Of a stretch of DNA of 64,000 nt, positions 1-11,745 are shown one piece after another (positions within the stretch are counted from its first letter, which is position 1; the number at the start of each line of letters is the position of its first letter). The DNA comes from Neonectria sp. B-13 (Eukaryota; Ascomycota; Sordariomycetes; Hypocreales; Nectriaceae). The position numbers and the translations under genes are program-made. The stretch lies in assembly GCA_002682825.1 (NCBI GenBank), contig NOKP01000001.1, forward strand, positions 2,377,845 to 2,441,844. The letters are read 5' to 3'. Below the pieces are notes generated by a model. It was given only the letters and a program-made list of their open reading frames with translations, was not told the DNA's origin and made no database searches.

Positions 1-931
1 ATTACTAGACTAAGTACCTAGCTCTCTGCGTGGGGTCGTTGCGTTACCCTATACCAGATATTGCCATATTTTAGATCATCTAATTGCCGGTTTCTGTCCT
101 GGTGTCTAATGCTCCAGGTGGGCTTTCTGTGTCCTCTCCTCTCGTGGGTATCCTAGGGTTGGGTCGCATCGACTCAATGACGAAACGGGGGTATCGACTC
201 TGTCCGTGAGGTCTACCTACCATCGATGTAAGCCACTCTGTGGACGAGCAAAACCCAATTGCGTAACAGCAGCTAGGATATACATCACAGAACAACAGGT
301 AAGGATAGTACTAAACCCCCCAGAACGGCAGAGATCAGTTGCCACTGGAACCCAAACAAGCGCTGAAACGTAGCAGGATCCGGTTTAGATGTTGAACGGA
401 GAAGAGACGTTGCTTGCAGTCACCTATTCGTACGTGTTTCCGTAAAGAGAGGCATGACGTGTCTGGGATGAGCTGAGTAAACCAGCCACACTTCACAGGT
501 ACGTGCTGTGGCGCTTCGTTTCGCCCGAGCCACTTGGCTCGTGGCTAGGAAGGTACTCTATACCGCAGCCAGTACAGTATCATCGTGACAGCACAAGTCC
601 CAGTACATGCAGCCACAAGCGCACGTACCTACTAGTAGTAGTAGCCTCCCCAACGACAGGGGCTTTCCCATTTCGCGGCGCGGCAGAATCCTCACTCTGG
701 AGACAAATCCACGCCTTACTGCCTGGCATTTTCTGGCATCGCGCGCTGCTACACGCCTCAACCCACACACAACCACGCATCCACCATCCACCCTCCACCA
801 TCCACCATCCACACACCCACGATTCAACACCACGACTGCCGCTTCGCGTCGCGCATCGAGACCCGAGAACCGCGCGTCCCATCATCTCCCGCCACCGTCG
901 CGGCCCTCTCGCTGCGCCGCGACCGTCCGCC
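1..931. other. upstream region and leader of the SNF5-family gene
   Basis: No gene is supported here. The frame of the downstream gene stays open back to about 503, but the translation is low-complexity and lacks family similarity, so I read it as leader. A short C/A-rich tandem tract (CCACCATCC-like units) lies at about 777-813, just before the start codon. A TACCTAG motif of the kind scattered through this window lies near 14-20. Confidence 0.5.
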
Positions 932-3122
932 ATGGCTGCTCAGCCCTCTGCGTCCACGGCGCCTGCGACGGGCTCGACGTCGACCGCGACGTCTGGTCCC
1001 GGCAAGGACATCAGCACCAAGCCCGCCGCCGCCGACATGCCCGTTCGCACCAAGGAGACGTTCGATAAACTTATGGTCGAGCGCTTCATCACCCGTGATG
1101 CCATTGCCGCCGCCGCACTCGGCGGTCAGCTTGACCACACCCGCAAGTCCACCGCCGACACGCGCGACAAGATCCAGGAGTATCGCATGGTCCGCACAGA
1201 ATATCGCCAATGGTTCCCCCCCGGCAAGCTGTATGGCGAGGGCTACAATGGCTTCGCCAATGGATACACAGAGAACCAGGCGCCCTCCAGGATAGTCTAT
1301 CCCTCCCAGAAACCCCGACCTGGCCAGCGAACCACACCACCCCTCAAATACAAGCGCAAGGATATGCTGAAGCAGGCCGAGCAACATGAGGAGCTAGTGC
1401 CCTTGCGGCTCGAGGTTGAGTGGGACAAGATCAAGCTACGCGACACCTTCACCTGGAACCTGCACGAACGCATCCTGCAGGTCGAACTGTTTGCTGCACA
1501 GCTTGTCGAGGATATGGGCTTGAAGCCCCCGGCCTCCCAGCCTGTTTACGAGCAAGTTGTCCAACAGATGCGCGAGCAGCTCAGTGATTTCTATCCCTTT
1601 GCCTACACAGAGGAGGACGCGCTGGACCCCGAGCTCCCCTACTCCGCATACAAGAACGACGAGATGCGAATTTTGGTCAAGCTCAACATCACCGTCGGCC
1701 AGCATACACTCGTTGACCAGTTCGAGTGGGAAATCAATAACCCGGCCAACTCCCCCGAAGAATTCGCCGCCAACATGGCAAGGGATCTCTCTCTATCTGG
1801 AGAGTTCGCAACGGCGATTGCCCATTGTATCCGTGAACAGACCCAGTTGTTCACCAGGAGCTTGTACAGCATCGGCCACCCCTTCGACGGGCGACCTGTC
1901 GAGGACCCCGATCTCGTCAATGCTTTCCTCCAGACCCCTCTCCAAGCCGTCTTCCGACCACAGCAGCAGGCCAAGGACTATTCTCCCTACTTATACGAGC
2001 TCAGCGAGGCTGACCAAGAGCGGAACGAAACCATCCTCTCGCGTGAGCAACGACGACAGAAGCGATCCATCAACCGAAGAGGTGGCCCACAACTACCCGA
2101 TCTTCGAGAAAGACAACGCACTATTCGAACGCTCATCATGTCGTCCGTCCTACCTGGAGCTGCTACCTCGATCGATGACACCCGTTTGTACAAGCGGGCT
2201 GCTGGTACTACTCGGAAGCGCGTCGTCCGCGACGGCGACCTGTCGGAGTCTGACGATAGTGAAGATTCAGCTCCCGACTCACCGGCTCCCTCACAAATCA
2301 CTGGTACGGCCCGAACACGAGGCATGCGCGGAGCTGCGTCCGCGGCTCAGCAAAGAATGGCCAACTTGGGCCGCTCAGAGACGCCCGAGGCCGCCGGTTC
2401 TGTCACGCATCACCACGAGACGCGCACGACTCGCCGCTTCAGAGAGGAGACAGAAGAGCCAACGCATCTGCTAGTGACGCTGAAGGTGAACCGGGATAAG
2501 CTCAAGAGGCTGCTCAAGGGCGACTACCGCAACTCGAGAACACCTTCACAGACGCCCGTCCCCAACCCTCGAGCTGCCAGCGCTTCTGTGCCTCCGAGGT
2601 CTATGCCTCCTCCGTCTACTCCCTCCGCATCCACTCCCACCATTCAGAACTCCTCAACATTCCCGCCCGGTCAAATAGGCCGTCTACCAGCCCCTCCGCC
2701 CGTGCCTGGGCAGTCACCTCCACCAGCTGTAAGTAGGAATAATCTTGCCTTGCAATGAGGCTGAACACTTTCGTGTGCTGATACCGCCCCTCCTATAGCC
2801 CCCACCACCAGAGTGGCTCATCAGTGCCCTCAAGCAGTTGGAGAAGCAGTACCCCAACGGTGACAAGTTCGAGGCTATAATGAAGTACTCGTACCTGGAC
2901 CCTGTCACAGAGCTTCCCATCCAGGGCCAGCCGCTCCCCGAGGGTGTCAAGTATGCCTGGCTGCCGCGCATCCGCTGTCTTGACTGCATCACCAAGCTCT
3001 ACACTCCTGGCCCCGATATGACCGCCCAAAAGTTCGAACCTCACCTCAAGTACTCAAGCCACCGTGACAAGGTCCGTCAGCGCCTGGCTCGGGATGCTGG
3101 CGCCTCAGGCTTCGCGTCATAG
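932..3122 (+). CDS. snf5: SNF5-family subunit of a SWI/SNF-type chromatin remodelling complex
   Basis: Two exons, 932-2728 and 2799-3122, joined in phase 0 across a 70 bp intron (GTAAGT donor, TATAG acceptor), give about 706 residues. The start was chosen at 932 because the ATG sits in a strong context (CCGCCATGG) and the upstream open frame is low-complexity. Residues about 155-330 carry the two imperfect SNF5 repeats, seen as [20 protein letters not shown] and then the [20 protein letters not shown] block. The middle is disordered and acidic, with a Pro/Ser-rich run before the intron. The second exon encodes a conserved tail with PRIRCLDC and KLYTPGP, which I associate with fungal Snf5 proteins. 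Family members form the core of nuclear SWI/SNF or RSC remodellers. The family is secure; Snf5 rather than its RSC paralogue Sfh1 is an inference from the tail. The gene is convergent with pds5. Confidence 0.9.
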
Positions 3123-3881
3123 ACCGAGCCGATTCCTGTTTGCGGGCGTTGTCCGCACGCAGCACCCGCCTTTCGTATGTGCATTTCCTGTTGCGCTGGT
3201 TTCGGCCTGTACTGTAGAGATGAAGAAGATGTCGGGAAGGACAGGGGAGGGGCGTTTTTATTATTATCATTGTCAACCAAGTCTTGGGAGTAAAATCTGT
3301 ACATAAACACACACGCCGTGGGAGGAACCGGGGGGACGGACGACGAGGAAGCGATGGGCGACAAGGGGACCGAATCCCCCCTTTTCCTCAAGGTCGGTCA
3401 ATTTTCTGGAGTCTTTTGTCTGGAGACGGGGAGGGTTTTCAAAAACCACATGTATAGCTGGGCTAGGACACGGGAATATTCAAGACGTGATTCAGTCAGC
3501 TGTACGTACCGCATCGCGACTCCATCTGCAGCGCTGCTTCACCTCACATCTCCAGGGTCCATACGACATGAGGCACGCACAACATGAGGCACCGGCAAAC
3601 GCATATCAAAACTCTTCATGGCCGCAGGGCGAGAAGTGGGTATACGAAGCTAAGTAAATACAAAGGTCTCCAGACTCCACCAGATGTCAAAGCAGACAGT
3701 CCGTCCAACAACTGCCCAGCCTTCTTGACATCCCCCCATTCAGCCTAGATAGAAGGAAGAACAAAAACAACAGCCCCTAATAATGGCCTATCATATACCT
3801 GATAAGATCCGGTTCAAGCCACCTGGCTGACTCGTGTTTCTTTGGACGTACACAACCCTGCTGCTACTTGCACCTTTTCCA
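3123..3881. other. intergenic region between convergent genes
   Basis: This 759 bp stretch separates the 3' ends of the SNF5-family gene and pds5. It should contain both 3' UTRs and polyadenylation sites. I see no conserved coding frame, RNA gene or notable repeat. Confidence 0.5.
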
Positions 3882-6800
3882 TCATTCGTCACTGTCCACG
3901 TCCATCTCGTCCTTGCCCCTCCGCGACCTCGTCGGCCGGGAGGAACGCTGGTTTTCTGCCAGGGTGCTAGTTTGTATAGCTGACTTGACGACCTTCTCCT
4001 TGGAAGCAGCTGCCTTGCGTCCATTGGGCTTGGACGGCTCGGGCTCTTCCTCCTCAGATTCAGGGGCCTCATCGTCATCCTTTGCCGGCACGTCGTCCGT
4101 TGATTCCGCGCCGCTTTCGTCGTCGTCATCCTCGTTGGCTTCGTCTTCATCCGAAGGGGCGTCCGAGAGCTCTGAATCCTGGTCCGAGGTTTTGTCCGAG
4201 TGCTTCTCCGACTTTTTGTTGTTCTCATACTCCCACTCGGCCACGCCTTCCAGCATCTCCTCCTCGTCTTCTTCGTCATCCCGCTCAGTGTAGATAGAGA
4301 CCTTGTGGGTACGGCCGCTACGGCGGCGCTCCCCCGGAGGTGGCGACGAGGTATCCTTGGAAGGCCGGGGTCTCTTAGGTTTCGAACTCTTCTTCGCCTT
4401 TCCCGTCTTGCTCTTTCCTGCACGTTTCTCTCGAATCACGGTCTTGATCTGGGTTCTAGCCCGCTTGGCAGGTGGATCATTCCGCTCATTCATAGACTTG
4501 CGTTTCTGTTGAAATTTCTTAGCGGCAATCCTTCTTCGTTAACACTCGTCACATACCTTCTTGCGATCCATGGCCCTGATCAAATCGTCCAGCTTCTCAT
4601 CCAGCTCATCCGGGATGTATAGCTTCTTCGCAATTTCCTGAGCCGCTTCGCTGGAAGGGAGAGCTTCGTAGAGCCCGGTTGGCACACCGACCTTGCCTGG
4701 CCAGGCTTGGAAGACCCAATTCCTCCTCTCCTGCCATTTTCTAACGGCTGCCTGCGCGAGATCGCTCAGAACATAGAGTCTCTCACTGGCCTCCGGGTTG
4801 ATGGCGTCCCGAGTTTGCTTGACCCTTTCCGCATACTTGTAGATCAAAGAAATGTTCTCCTCGGAAGCTACGACGCTGAGGTAGAAGAAGTAGTAGTTGG
4901 CAAAGTCAGCGAGATCGTTGGGATCGGAGCTGTAATCAGGGTGGTGGGCCAGCAAAGGAATCAACCTTCCCATCATGGCCTCCATGATCTGCCTCTTCCC
5001 CTCGGCGTAATATCGCACTCGGGACCGGATCCAGGCCTCGACTCTGCTCTTCAACTCCGACACTGGCTCAAAAGCAACCAGAAAGAGAATCGTGTAGAAC
5101 CTCGCTCGCAACCGCCCCCTAGTGAGATAGTTCTGGAGCTTCTCCATGAAGCGACGACGAACTTGAAACTCGTTATCTTGCACTAGCTCGGCCAGCTTGT
5201 TGAAGGTTGCCGCGTCCAACTGATCGTCATACTTTCTGACAGTACAAAGCTTCAAGATCAGCTGGCCAGCAAGAAGCCGGAGGCGCTTCTTGTGGGATAA
5301 AGGAGTATCCTTGACCTTGCAAAACTCCCCTTCCATCACGACAAGCGTCTTGAGTAGCTTGAAAACAGGCTTGACTCGCTCAATGGCATCAGGCTCCTGC
5401 TCATTAGCCAGCACCTGATTGACCAGTGTCTTCAGAGAGAGGCATTTTGCCTGGAGCTCCTCATTCATATCCGCGTCTTCAACCCACGAACACTTCGGAT
5501 CCTCCTCATCGGTACGAACTTGACGTAGAATCTTCTTGAAAGCAAGCTCGTGGATCGCCTCATCAAAATCCGCGGTGACAGTTGGAGCTAGCCGCTCCAG
5601 CTGGCTAACCGCGGCTAGCCGGTTGAGAAAGTGAGATGATCCATAGTCCCAATCCTTCATGACTTTCTGAAGAAGATTGGTGGCGGTAACTTTGCTCTTG
5701 TCGTCGTTCTTGGCGAGTAGGATGTTCACGGCATACTTCGCGGCTTTGGAAGGAGTACCATAGAGTGCGTAATCCATGAGTACCTGTATAAACTTCCTGT
5801 CGTAGGTGATGTCGTCGGGATACCTCTTGGAGTATGAGGAATATGCTTTGAGGATATCTACAAGGGCCGGGTCATTGGCCTTGTTTTCTGATGGCGCTTG
5901 ATTGATGATCTCACTGCGAAGATTCTCCGAATGGGCCTTGAAGAGATCTGGGTTCCGTTGCGAAATATCATTGAGAATCTCGTGAGCAACTGTGGCGAAA
6001 CCATCCTTGTCGTTCTTGGAATAATCCATGATGGTCGCAAGGTGGCTTCGGTTGAACATCAAAGAGCTAGACCGATAGATGAGAGGGATGAGTGTGTCCA
6101 AGCAGCTCGCTGCTGAGCTGGCCTGGATTTTGGCGATGAGCTCATTGATTGCCCTTCGCACGGTCTTGTAGTCGCTGTTGGAACCGATGGTGAACTTAAT
6201 GAGCTGATAGATGCGGCGATCGTTGAGCTTTGCGAACTTTTGAAGATCGCTGCGAACCTTGAGCGGGTCAGGGAAGAAGGTACCAAACCATTCCAAGGTC
6301 TTGTTCAAGCCGGCCTTGATCTTCTCCTCGTTCGAATCGATGACACCGCCGTTGTACGCCTCGCATTGCTGGATAAAAACAGCAACACCCTTTGCGACCT
6401 GAGGCTGGCGAGCTTGCATGGCAAAGAATGCCTTCTTGGCAGGGGCATCGAGCGACTTCAACATTAACAGGATTCTCTCAGCGCGAATTTTGTCTTGATC
6501 AGTCTGGCTTCCGTTTGACTGTCCTTGAGACTGGGAAGACCCGGCAACAGCCTTTTGCCCCTTTCCTTTAATCGACGGGTACTTGAGAGGAACCAGACAC
6601 TCGAACATGACTCGATCCAAGAGGATGTTTAAATCAGGGTCATTGGCATAGAAGGCGTTAATGATGCGAGACGGCACTCCGCCCAAGCAAGCCGTGACGG
6701 CCTCCTGGCCTTCAGCAAGCTCCCCAGCACCAACGGCCCATAGTTTTCCGAGGAGAACCATGGCATCAACTCGCACGGCCGGCCTTCGGTCTCGACAGCG

Positions 6801-8491
6801 GTCGGCAAGACTCGCGAATATGGACCCCTCTTTATCAACACCGCCGTTGGCGCCAAGCTTGAGGACGATATCGCGGAACTCGAAGAGCTCGATAGCCTTG
6901 ACGGCGGCTAACCGAACCTTCTCTTCGCTATCATTGAGCTTGTCTCCTAGGCCCCTGACGAGTTCGTTCTCATCCTCTCGACTCAACCCGATGCCGCCGG
7001 CAGAGGTGGACAGGATGTAACCCACGGCCGAAACCCAGGCGGCGCGGATGGTACCGGTTTTGTCATTTCTTCGTCCGACGAAGTTACGGTAGGCGACGGG
7101 GTGCGTTTGAGCAAAGGACTGGGGAGAATAAGGCTTGGTCAAGACACTTTCTTCAGCTGCCGCTGCTGGCGTATCGTCCAACAGCCTGAGGGGAGGGTAC
7201 GCAATTGGATCCAGCCCAGGGGGTGGAGGGGGTCCTGCGGCGCCAATTCCGGAGACCATATCTCCGATGGTCTCGGTAGCGATTTGGCGTAGATGGATGT
7301 TGTCTGCGGAGAGCTCGGCCTCGATTTGAGGGACAACGTTCTGAAGGACAGTTGGGGCAGCTCTCCAGAGCTCGCGGATAAGGAGATGGGCCTGGCGCAA
7401 GCTCTTCAAATCCGCGTCTGAAGGTCCCGAGGTGCCGTCTTCCTCATCAGAGTCGTCTCCCTGTCGATGGCCATTGGATTTTGTCGCAAATCCTGAGGCG
7501 TTGAGGATGACATCGCTAAAGTACTGACTTACATAGCGTGCCATCTTGTCTGAGCATCCGTTGCAGATGTTCTTGGCCATGACATATGCTGGTGGCTCCG
7601 ATTTGACGAGAAGGGTGGACTGATTGCCGTTCTGCTCTCGGTTTCGATTTCCACCAGGGGGCGCAGCTCTCAAGAATTGGCTGATGATGGCATCAATGAT
7701 TGAAGCCGATACGCTACCCGACTCATCGATCAACTGTATGAGCATCTCGGTGAGATGAATCTCGACATCCTTGGCAACCTGCTCTTCGGAGGCAGCCTTG
7801 GTGGACGACACTCCATCAAAGGTGGAGTTGAAAAGACGCAAGAGAAGGTCGTCGGCGCCGTGAACCTCGGTGATGAGGAGAATACTCTTGACGTCAGTCA
7901 GGGACATCAAAACGTATTTGTGCTGACTGTCGTAAGGGTTCGTCGGATCGTGAAGAGCCGGCAGAATGTCCTTGATGAACAGGGTAAACATCATCTGCAT
8001 TGTCGGGTTAGCTGGCTAGTGAGGGCAAGTTTGGGAGCTGCATTGATGCGCACCTTGAGCTGGTCGTCTGTCAAGGGGGCGTCGGGTACGTAGAGTCGTA
8101 AGATGTCGACCAAACAGCACGCGGTGTAGGCCTTGACACCACGGTCCTTGTGCTGGAGGAGGTTGCGATGTCCAAGCTTGGCGGCGACACCCTTGAGCGA
8201 CTCAAGATCGGTGGCGCCCTGGTCGAGGTCGGCAAGCTCTTTGGAGAGCCTCTCGAGACGTTTCAAGAGCGTGCCAACGGGAATTGGCTTCGCGGGCCGC
8301 CATGAGAGCTCCTCGTCGAACTCTAGGCTGCGCTCCTCTCCCTCGTCTTCTTGGTCAGAGCCCTGCTCGCGAGTCTCGGGCTCGGGTTCCTGTTCTTGCT
8401 GATCCTGGTCCATGACCTCCTCTTCCTCCTCTTCGACCTCAACGGGCTGCTCCTCGGTGGGCTTCTCAGCGCGTGTGCGACGGCGCGCCAT
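3882..8491 (-). CDS. pds5: sister chromatid cohesion protein Pds5 (BimD/Spo76 family)
   Basis: Three exons on the minus strand, 8491-8054, 7994-4557 and 4505-3882, are all joined in phase 0 and give about 1499 residues. Intron 1 is 59 bp with a CTAAC branch site; intron 2 is 51 bp. An acidic N-terminus precedes the family signature around HKDRGVKAYTACCLVDILRL, then about 1100 residues of alpha-helical HEAT-like repeats, then a low-complexity tail of alternating basic and acidic/Ser-rich segments ending in MDVDSDE. Length and architecture fit fungal Pds5, which binds cohesin on chromosomes and regulates cohesion, condensation and repair (Spo76 of Sordaria, BimD of Aspergillus). The basic/acidic tail is typical of the family. 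Intron 2 has a second in-frame acceptor at 4518 that would leave only a 39 bp intron, so I prefer the distal one. Confidence 0.93.
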
Positions 8492-11400
8492 GGTGGGCGG
8501 TGGGTGGCTGGGCGCGCTCTTGAGATGCGAAAGATCAACTACCGGGGCTACGAGTGGCGGCCCGAGGGTCGGTTGCGCGGTGTTTGGGGGTGTTGTAGAC
8601 GGGTGCTGTTAGGAAATATTTCGAGTGGTCGCGAAGGTCGGGTCGTGGGTTGTGGGTGGCGGCGCGCAACTGTTACGGCATCGCATCCGCCTGAGGAAAG
8701 GATATGATGCAGCACGTCAGATGCAATGGAAGCTAAGCACCGGGTGGTAGAACTCGTGAGGGCCGGGCGGGTCGAGGAAATGAGGGCGACGCCGCGCGGT
8801 TGGATGGTAGAGACAGAGAGACAAAAAGGGGAGCTGGAGGGAGAATGCGAGGATGGGAGAATGGGAGCTGGAGGAGAGGTGGTGATAAGCGGAGGAGGAC
8901 GAGACAATGCAATGCGTGCGTGCGGTGCGTGTGCCGTGTGCTTTGCGTGTCGCTGTGGGCAGGTGCTAAGGTGCTATGCTTTCAAGTTTCGGGGGGGGGC
9001 GTGGGTGCTACGCGCGACGCGACCTATCTCGCTCTTTGCTGGAGCAGCCCACTTTGGCGTCGGGTCTTGCAGTCCGGGCAGTCCAGTCCTGAGGTGTCAA
9101 GGTGTCAAGGCGTCTATGAATAATGAGAGGCCAGTGACCAGCCCGAGGAATTAGCGCCTGGAGTTGGCGCCCCCACCACTGCCTCTTACCTCCACCGCGA
9201 CACCCCAGCGACAACAGCTTCGTCAATTTACTTGCGGCTTCGTGACTGCCAGGGCGGGCCCGGAGCGGGAACTGGCACCGGACCCCGCCAATGCGTGCAA
9301 GACTCGGATAGTTGAATACCCTCTGAATCTGCAATCCATCCATATATACCTGGTAATTAAATTAGTAGCCAGCTTCCGCCACTGAAGTCGAGCGTTGAAG
9401 CCATGTTTCGTGATTAAATCCACTGATTGAAACCTCAAGTACTTTCCTACCTAGGTGCCCATCATGTCAGCTACTTCAGGGCTTCTGCATGTGCTGCCTC
9501 CCTACCTATCTTTGGCACTTCTCGCTCTCACTTACTCTTGCTCTTCAACCGCCAACTATATAATAATAACAAGACCAACTAACTACCTGTACTAATCTCT
9601 CTCGAGCATACCTCAGTCAAAAGTAACAACTGGGAAGATATTTGAGAAACTCGTCGACCATCAGTCATCTGGGAATTCCCAGGAACTAACAGAAAAGCAT
9701 GGAACTCTCCCTAAACCACCTGCGTCACACCACTGCCCACGTTGTTCGTGCTATGGCTAACGAGTTGACTGTGGTTCCCCGAAGTCGAAAGAAAAGCAGG
9801 TCGTCTACTGGGGAAAGAAGAGGCGCTTCTGGGGTGGTGGGCCGTGGATCTGTGTGCGCTGTGCCCATCGGCCCCGACGATCTTCTCATCTCTCCGTCTC
9901 CTCATCTCGTCAGCTTCTGTATGACGTCCTGTTGCGCATGGCACCGCAGACTCGACGATATGGATTCTGGCTGTGGAACAGGCGGTTATCTGCCGTATAG
10001 GTAGTAGGTGCTCTGCAGGAAGATGGGCCCCGCTGTGTATTCATCGGATTGATCCGACTTTCCTTCCCTGTTCGACCCCCTAACTCATGGTGCGAGCCCC
10101 TTGCGATCCATACTTGCTCCTATGAAGCTTCAAACACATTACTGCTGTACTTGTCACGAAATGTTACTGTTTCTATCTGCTGCCCAGTGAAGATCAAATG
10201 TTCCCAAGTTTACCAACACCCCATCTCTCCACAAACGTACCCTCAATGCCATATTGACCCCCCTATCCAACTCCTAGACACATACATGTGTCGTGGCATT
10301 TACAGTGATACTCGGCCGTTCCATCGCAGCCGTTGGTGTACGACTCGGGCCCTGTTTGCCTCATTTCACCACCGGGCGACACAGCACACGACGCGCAACA
10401 CACAGCGCACCATACACGGGCTTGTGACTCCGTCCTGGAACATGTCCGCGGTTTCGCCCTGGGAGATTTAGGAAGCACCCGTAGTACAGCGCTGGCCGTA
10501 TCGTTTGCCCACAGTCGAATCATTTCCTTGTCCCATAAGACGGAGCCGCATTGTTCGTGAATCTCGGCTAGGCGGGCTTCCCGATGAATGTTGGTGGGAA
10601 ATGAGCCCGTTTGCCTGTCCTGGAAGTTAGTACTATAGTAGGTAAGTAGTACCTTGGTTGATGAGTGTCCCGCGGAGCATAAGGCAGGCCTGCCTCCATC
10701 TCCTCCTTCCAAGACAACTCTTCCCACTTACGCTTCTCACACCACGCTTGACTTGAACTTCACTCGTTCACTATTTCTCTTGATCTGACTGCCGCATATC
10801 CGCTCGTTTGGCAAATCATTAAACGAGCAGCGATACTATCATCGAAATAACAAGTGTAGGTCCTTCCTTCGTTGTTTTACTCATTCGCTGTGTTCCTGTC
10901 GCTGCTCCCCCTTTACCTCCGCCGCCTGCTACCTGTGCTCACGAACACCCCTTCACTGCGCAGCGAGTCTAATCTTCTCGCATTCTATTCTTCTTGAACC
11001 AACAGATCCAGTGCGGTCAAAGGTCAGTGCAATTCACTTGGTAAGGTGGGTGTTCGCATTGTTGATTCACTTGCAAGCTGGTTCGGTCTGTTTGGCAGCT
11101 GTCAACTCTACAGCTCCCTCGAGTTGCCAACCAGCTGGCAGAGAGGATGCCTGCACAAAAACTCGCGCTCTAGCTCGTCTTTCTCTTCCTTCATTGATTC
11201 ACTGTCATTCAAAATCAGCCGCGCTATTTGTGCCTCCATCGTCTCGGCATAAACACTCCCACCGCGTTTGTTTTTCTTCTCCTCAACCCTCCTCTCTCTA
11301 CCTCTCGCATCCTGCCTCCTGCTTCCTGCTTCCTGCTTCCTGCATCCCGCATCTCGCAACTTCGCATCCACATCGTCCCTCGTTTTCGATACGCCTTCGT

Positions 11401-11745
11401 TTGCCTTCGTTGTCAGCAATCTGACTCGTTTGTTTCCTTAGCAAAGCCTTGTTGCCAACTCAGGTACGTGCCGCATACATCTCTTCCTATTGCCCTCTGT
11501 TCCTCCTCCGCTTCCACCGCACAACCTCTCACCGTGCAACCTTCCACCCGTGAGGCAAAGCTCTGCTTCGTCTCAGCGTTGCCTCATTTGAAAAAACATA
11601 GCATAGATCTAACCATCACGGTAGACACACTCGTTCACGCCCCTGCTTAGTTACCATCGTCGATTCAAGTAGGGCTTCCACCCCCTTTTCCATCCTCGTG
11701 TGTGTTTACCTTGCCTATGCTGACGACTTGGAATCAGTGGCAACC
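8492..11745. other. intergenic region upstream of pds5 and of the surface-protein gene
   Basis: This 3.25 kb region lies between divergently transcribed genes. Open frames here are short, with no recognisable family. The right half (about 10700-11700) becomes strongly C/T-rich, as in fungal promoters and leaders. It includes a tandem TTCCTGC tract at about 11310-11343 and a plausible leader intron (donor CAGGTACGT at 11464, acceptor ATCAG ending 11737). A G9 run lies near 8991-8999 and a TACCTAGGT palindrome-like motif near 9448. Confidence 0.45.
11310..11343. repeat. short tandem TTCCTGC repeat in a leader
   Basis: Roughly four to five copies of a 7 bp C/T-rich unit, with drift at both ends. 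It lies in the presumed leader or promoter of the gene starting at 11746 and continues the local pyrimidine bias. Confidence 0.6.

Noticed and set aside
824..1387. 187-codon frame antisense to the SNF5-family gene
   Set aside because: A shadow of the coding strand: Gly/Arg-rich product arising from Ala/Pro codons of the real gene.
9699..10004. 101-codon plus-strand frame with a true ATG
   Set aside because: Basic, Ser-rich translation without domain, signal peptide or splice context; the length is within chance for this base composition.
10263..10727. 154-codon minus-strand frame
   Set aside because: Cys-rich and low-complexity in its C-terminal half, no recognisable family, lying in a promoter-like region. 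I could not support it as a gene.
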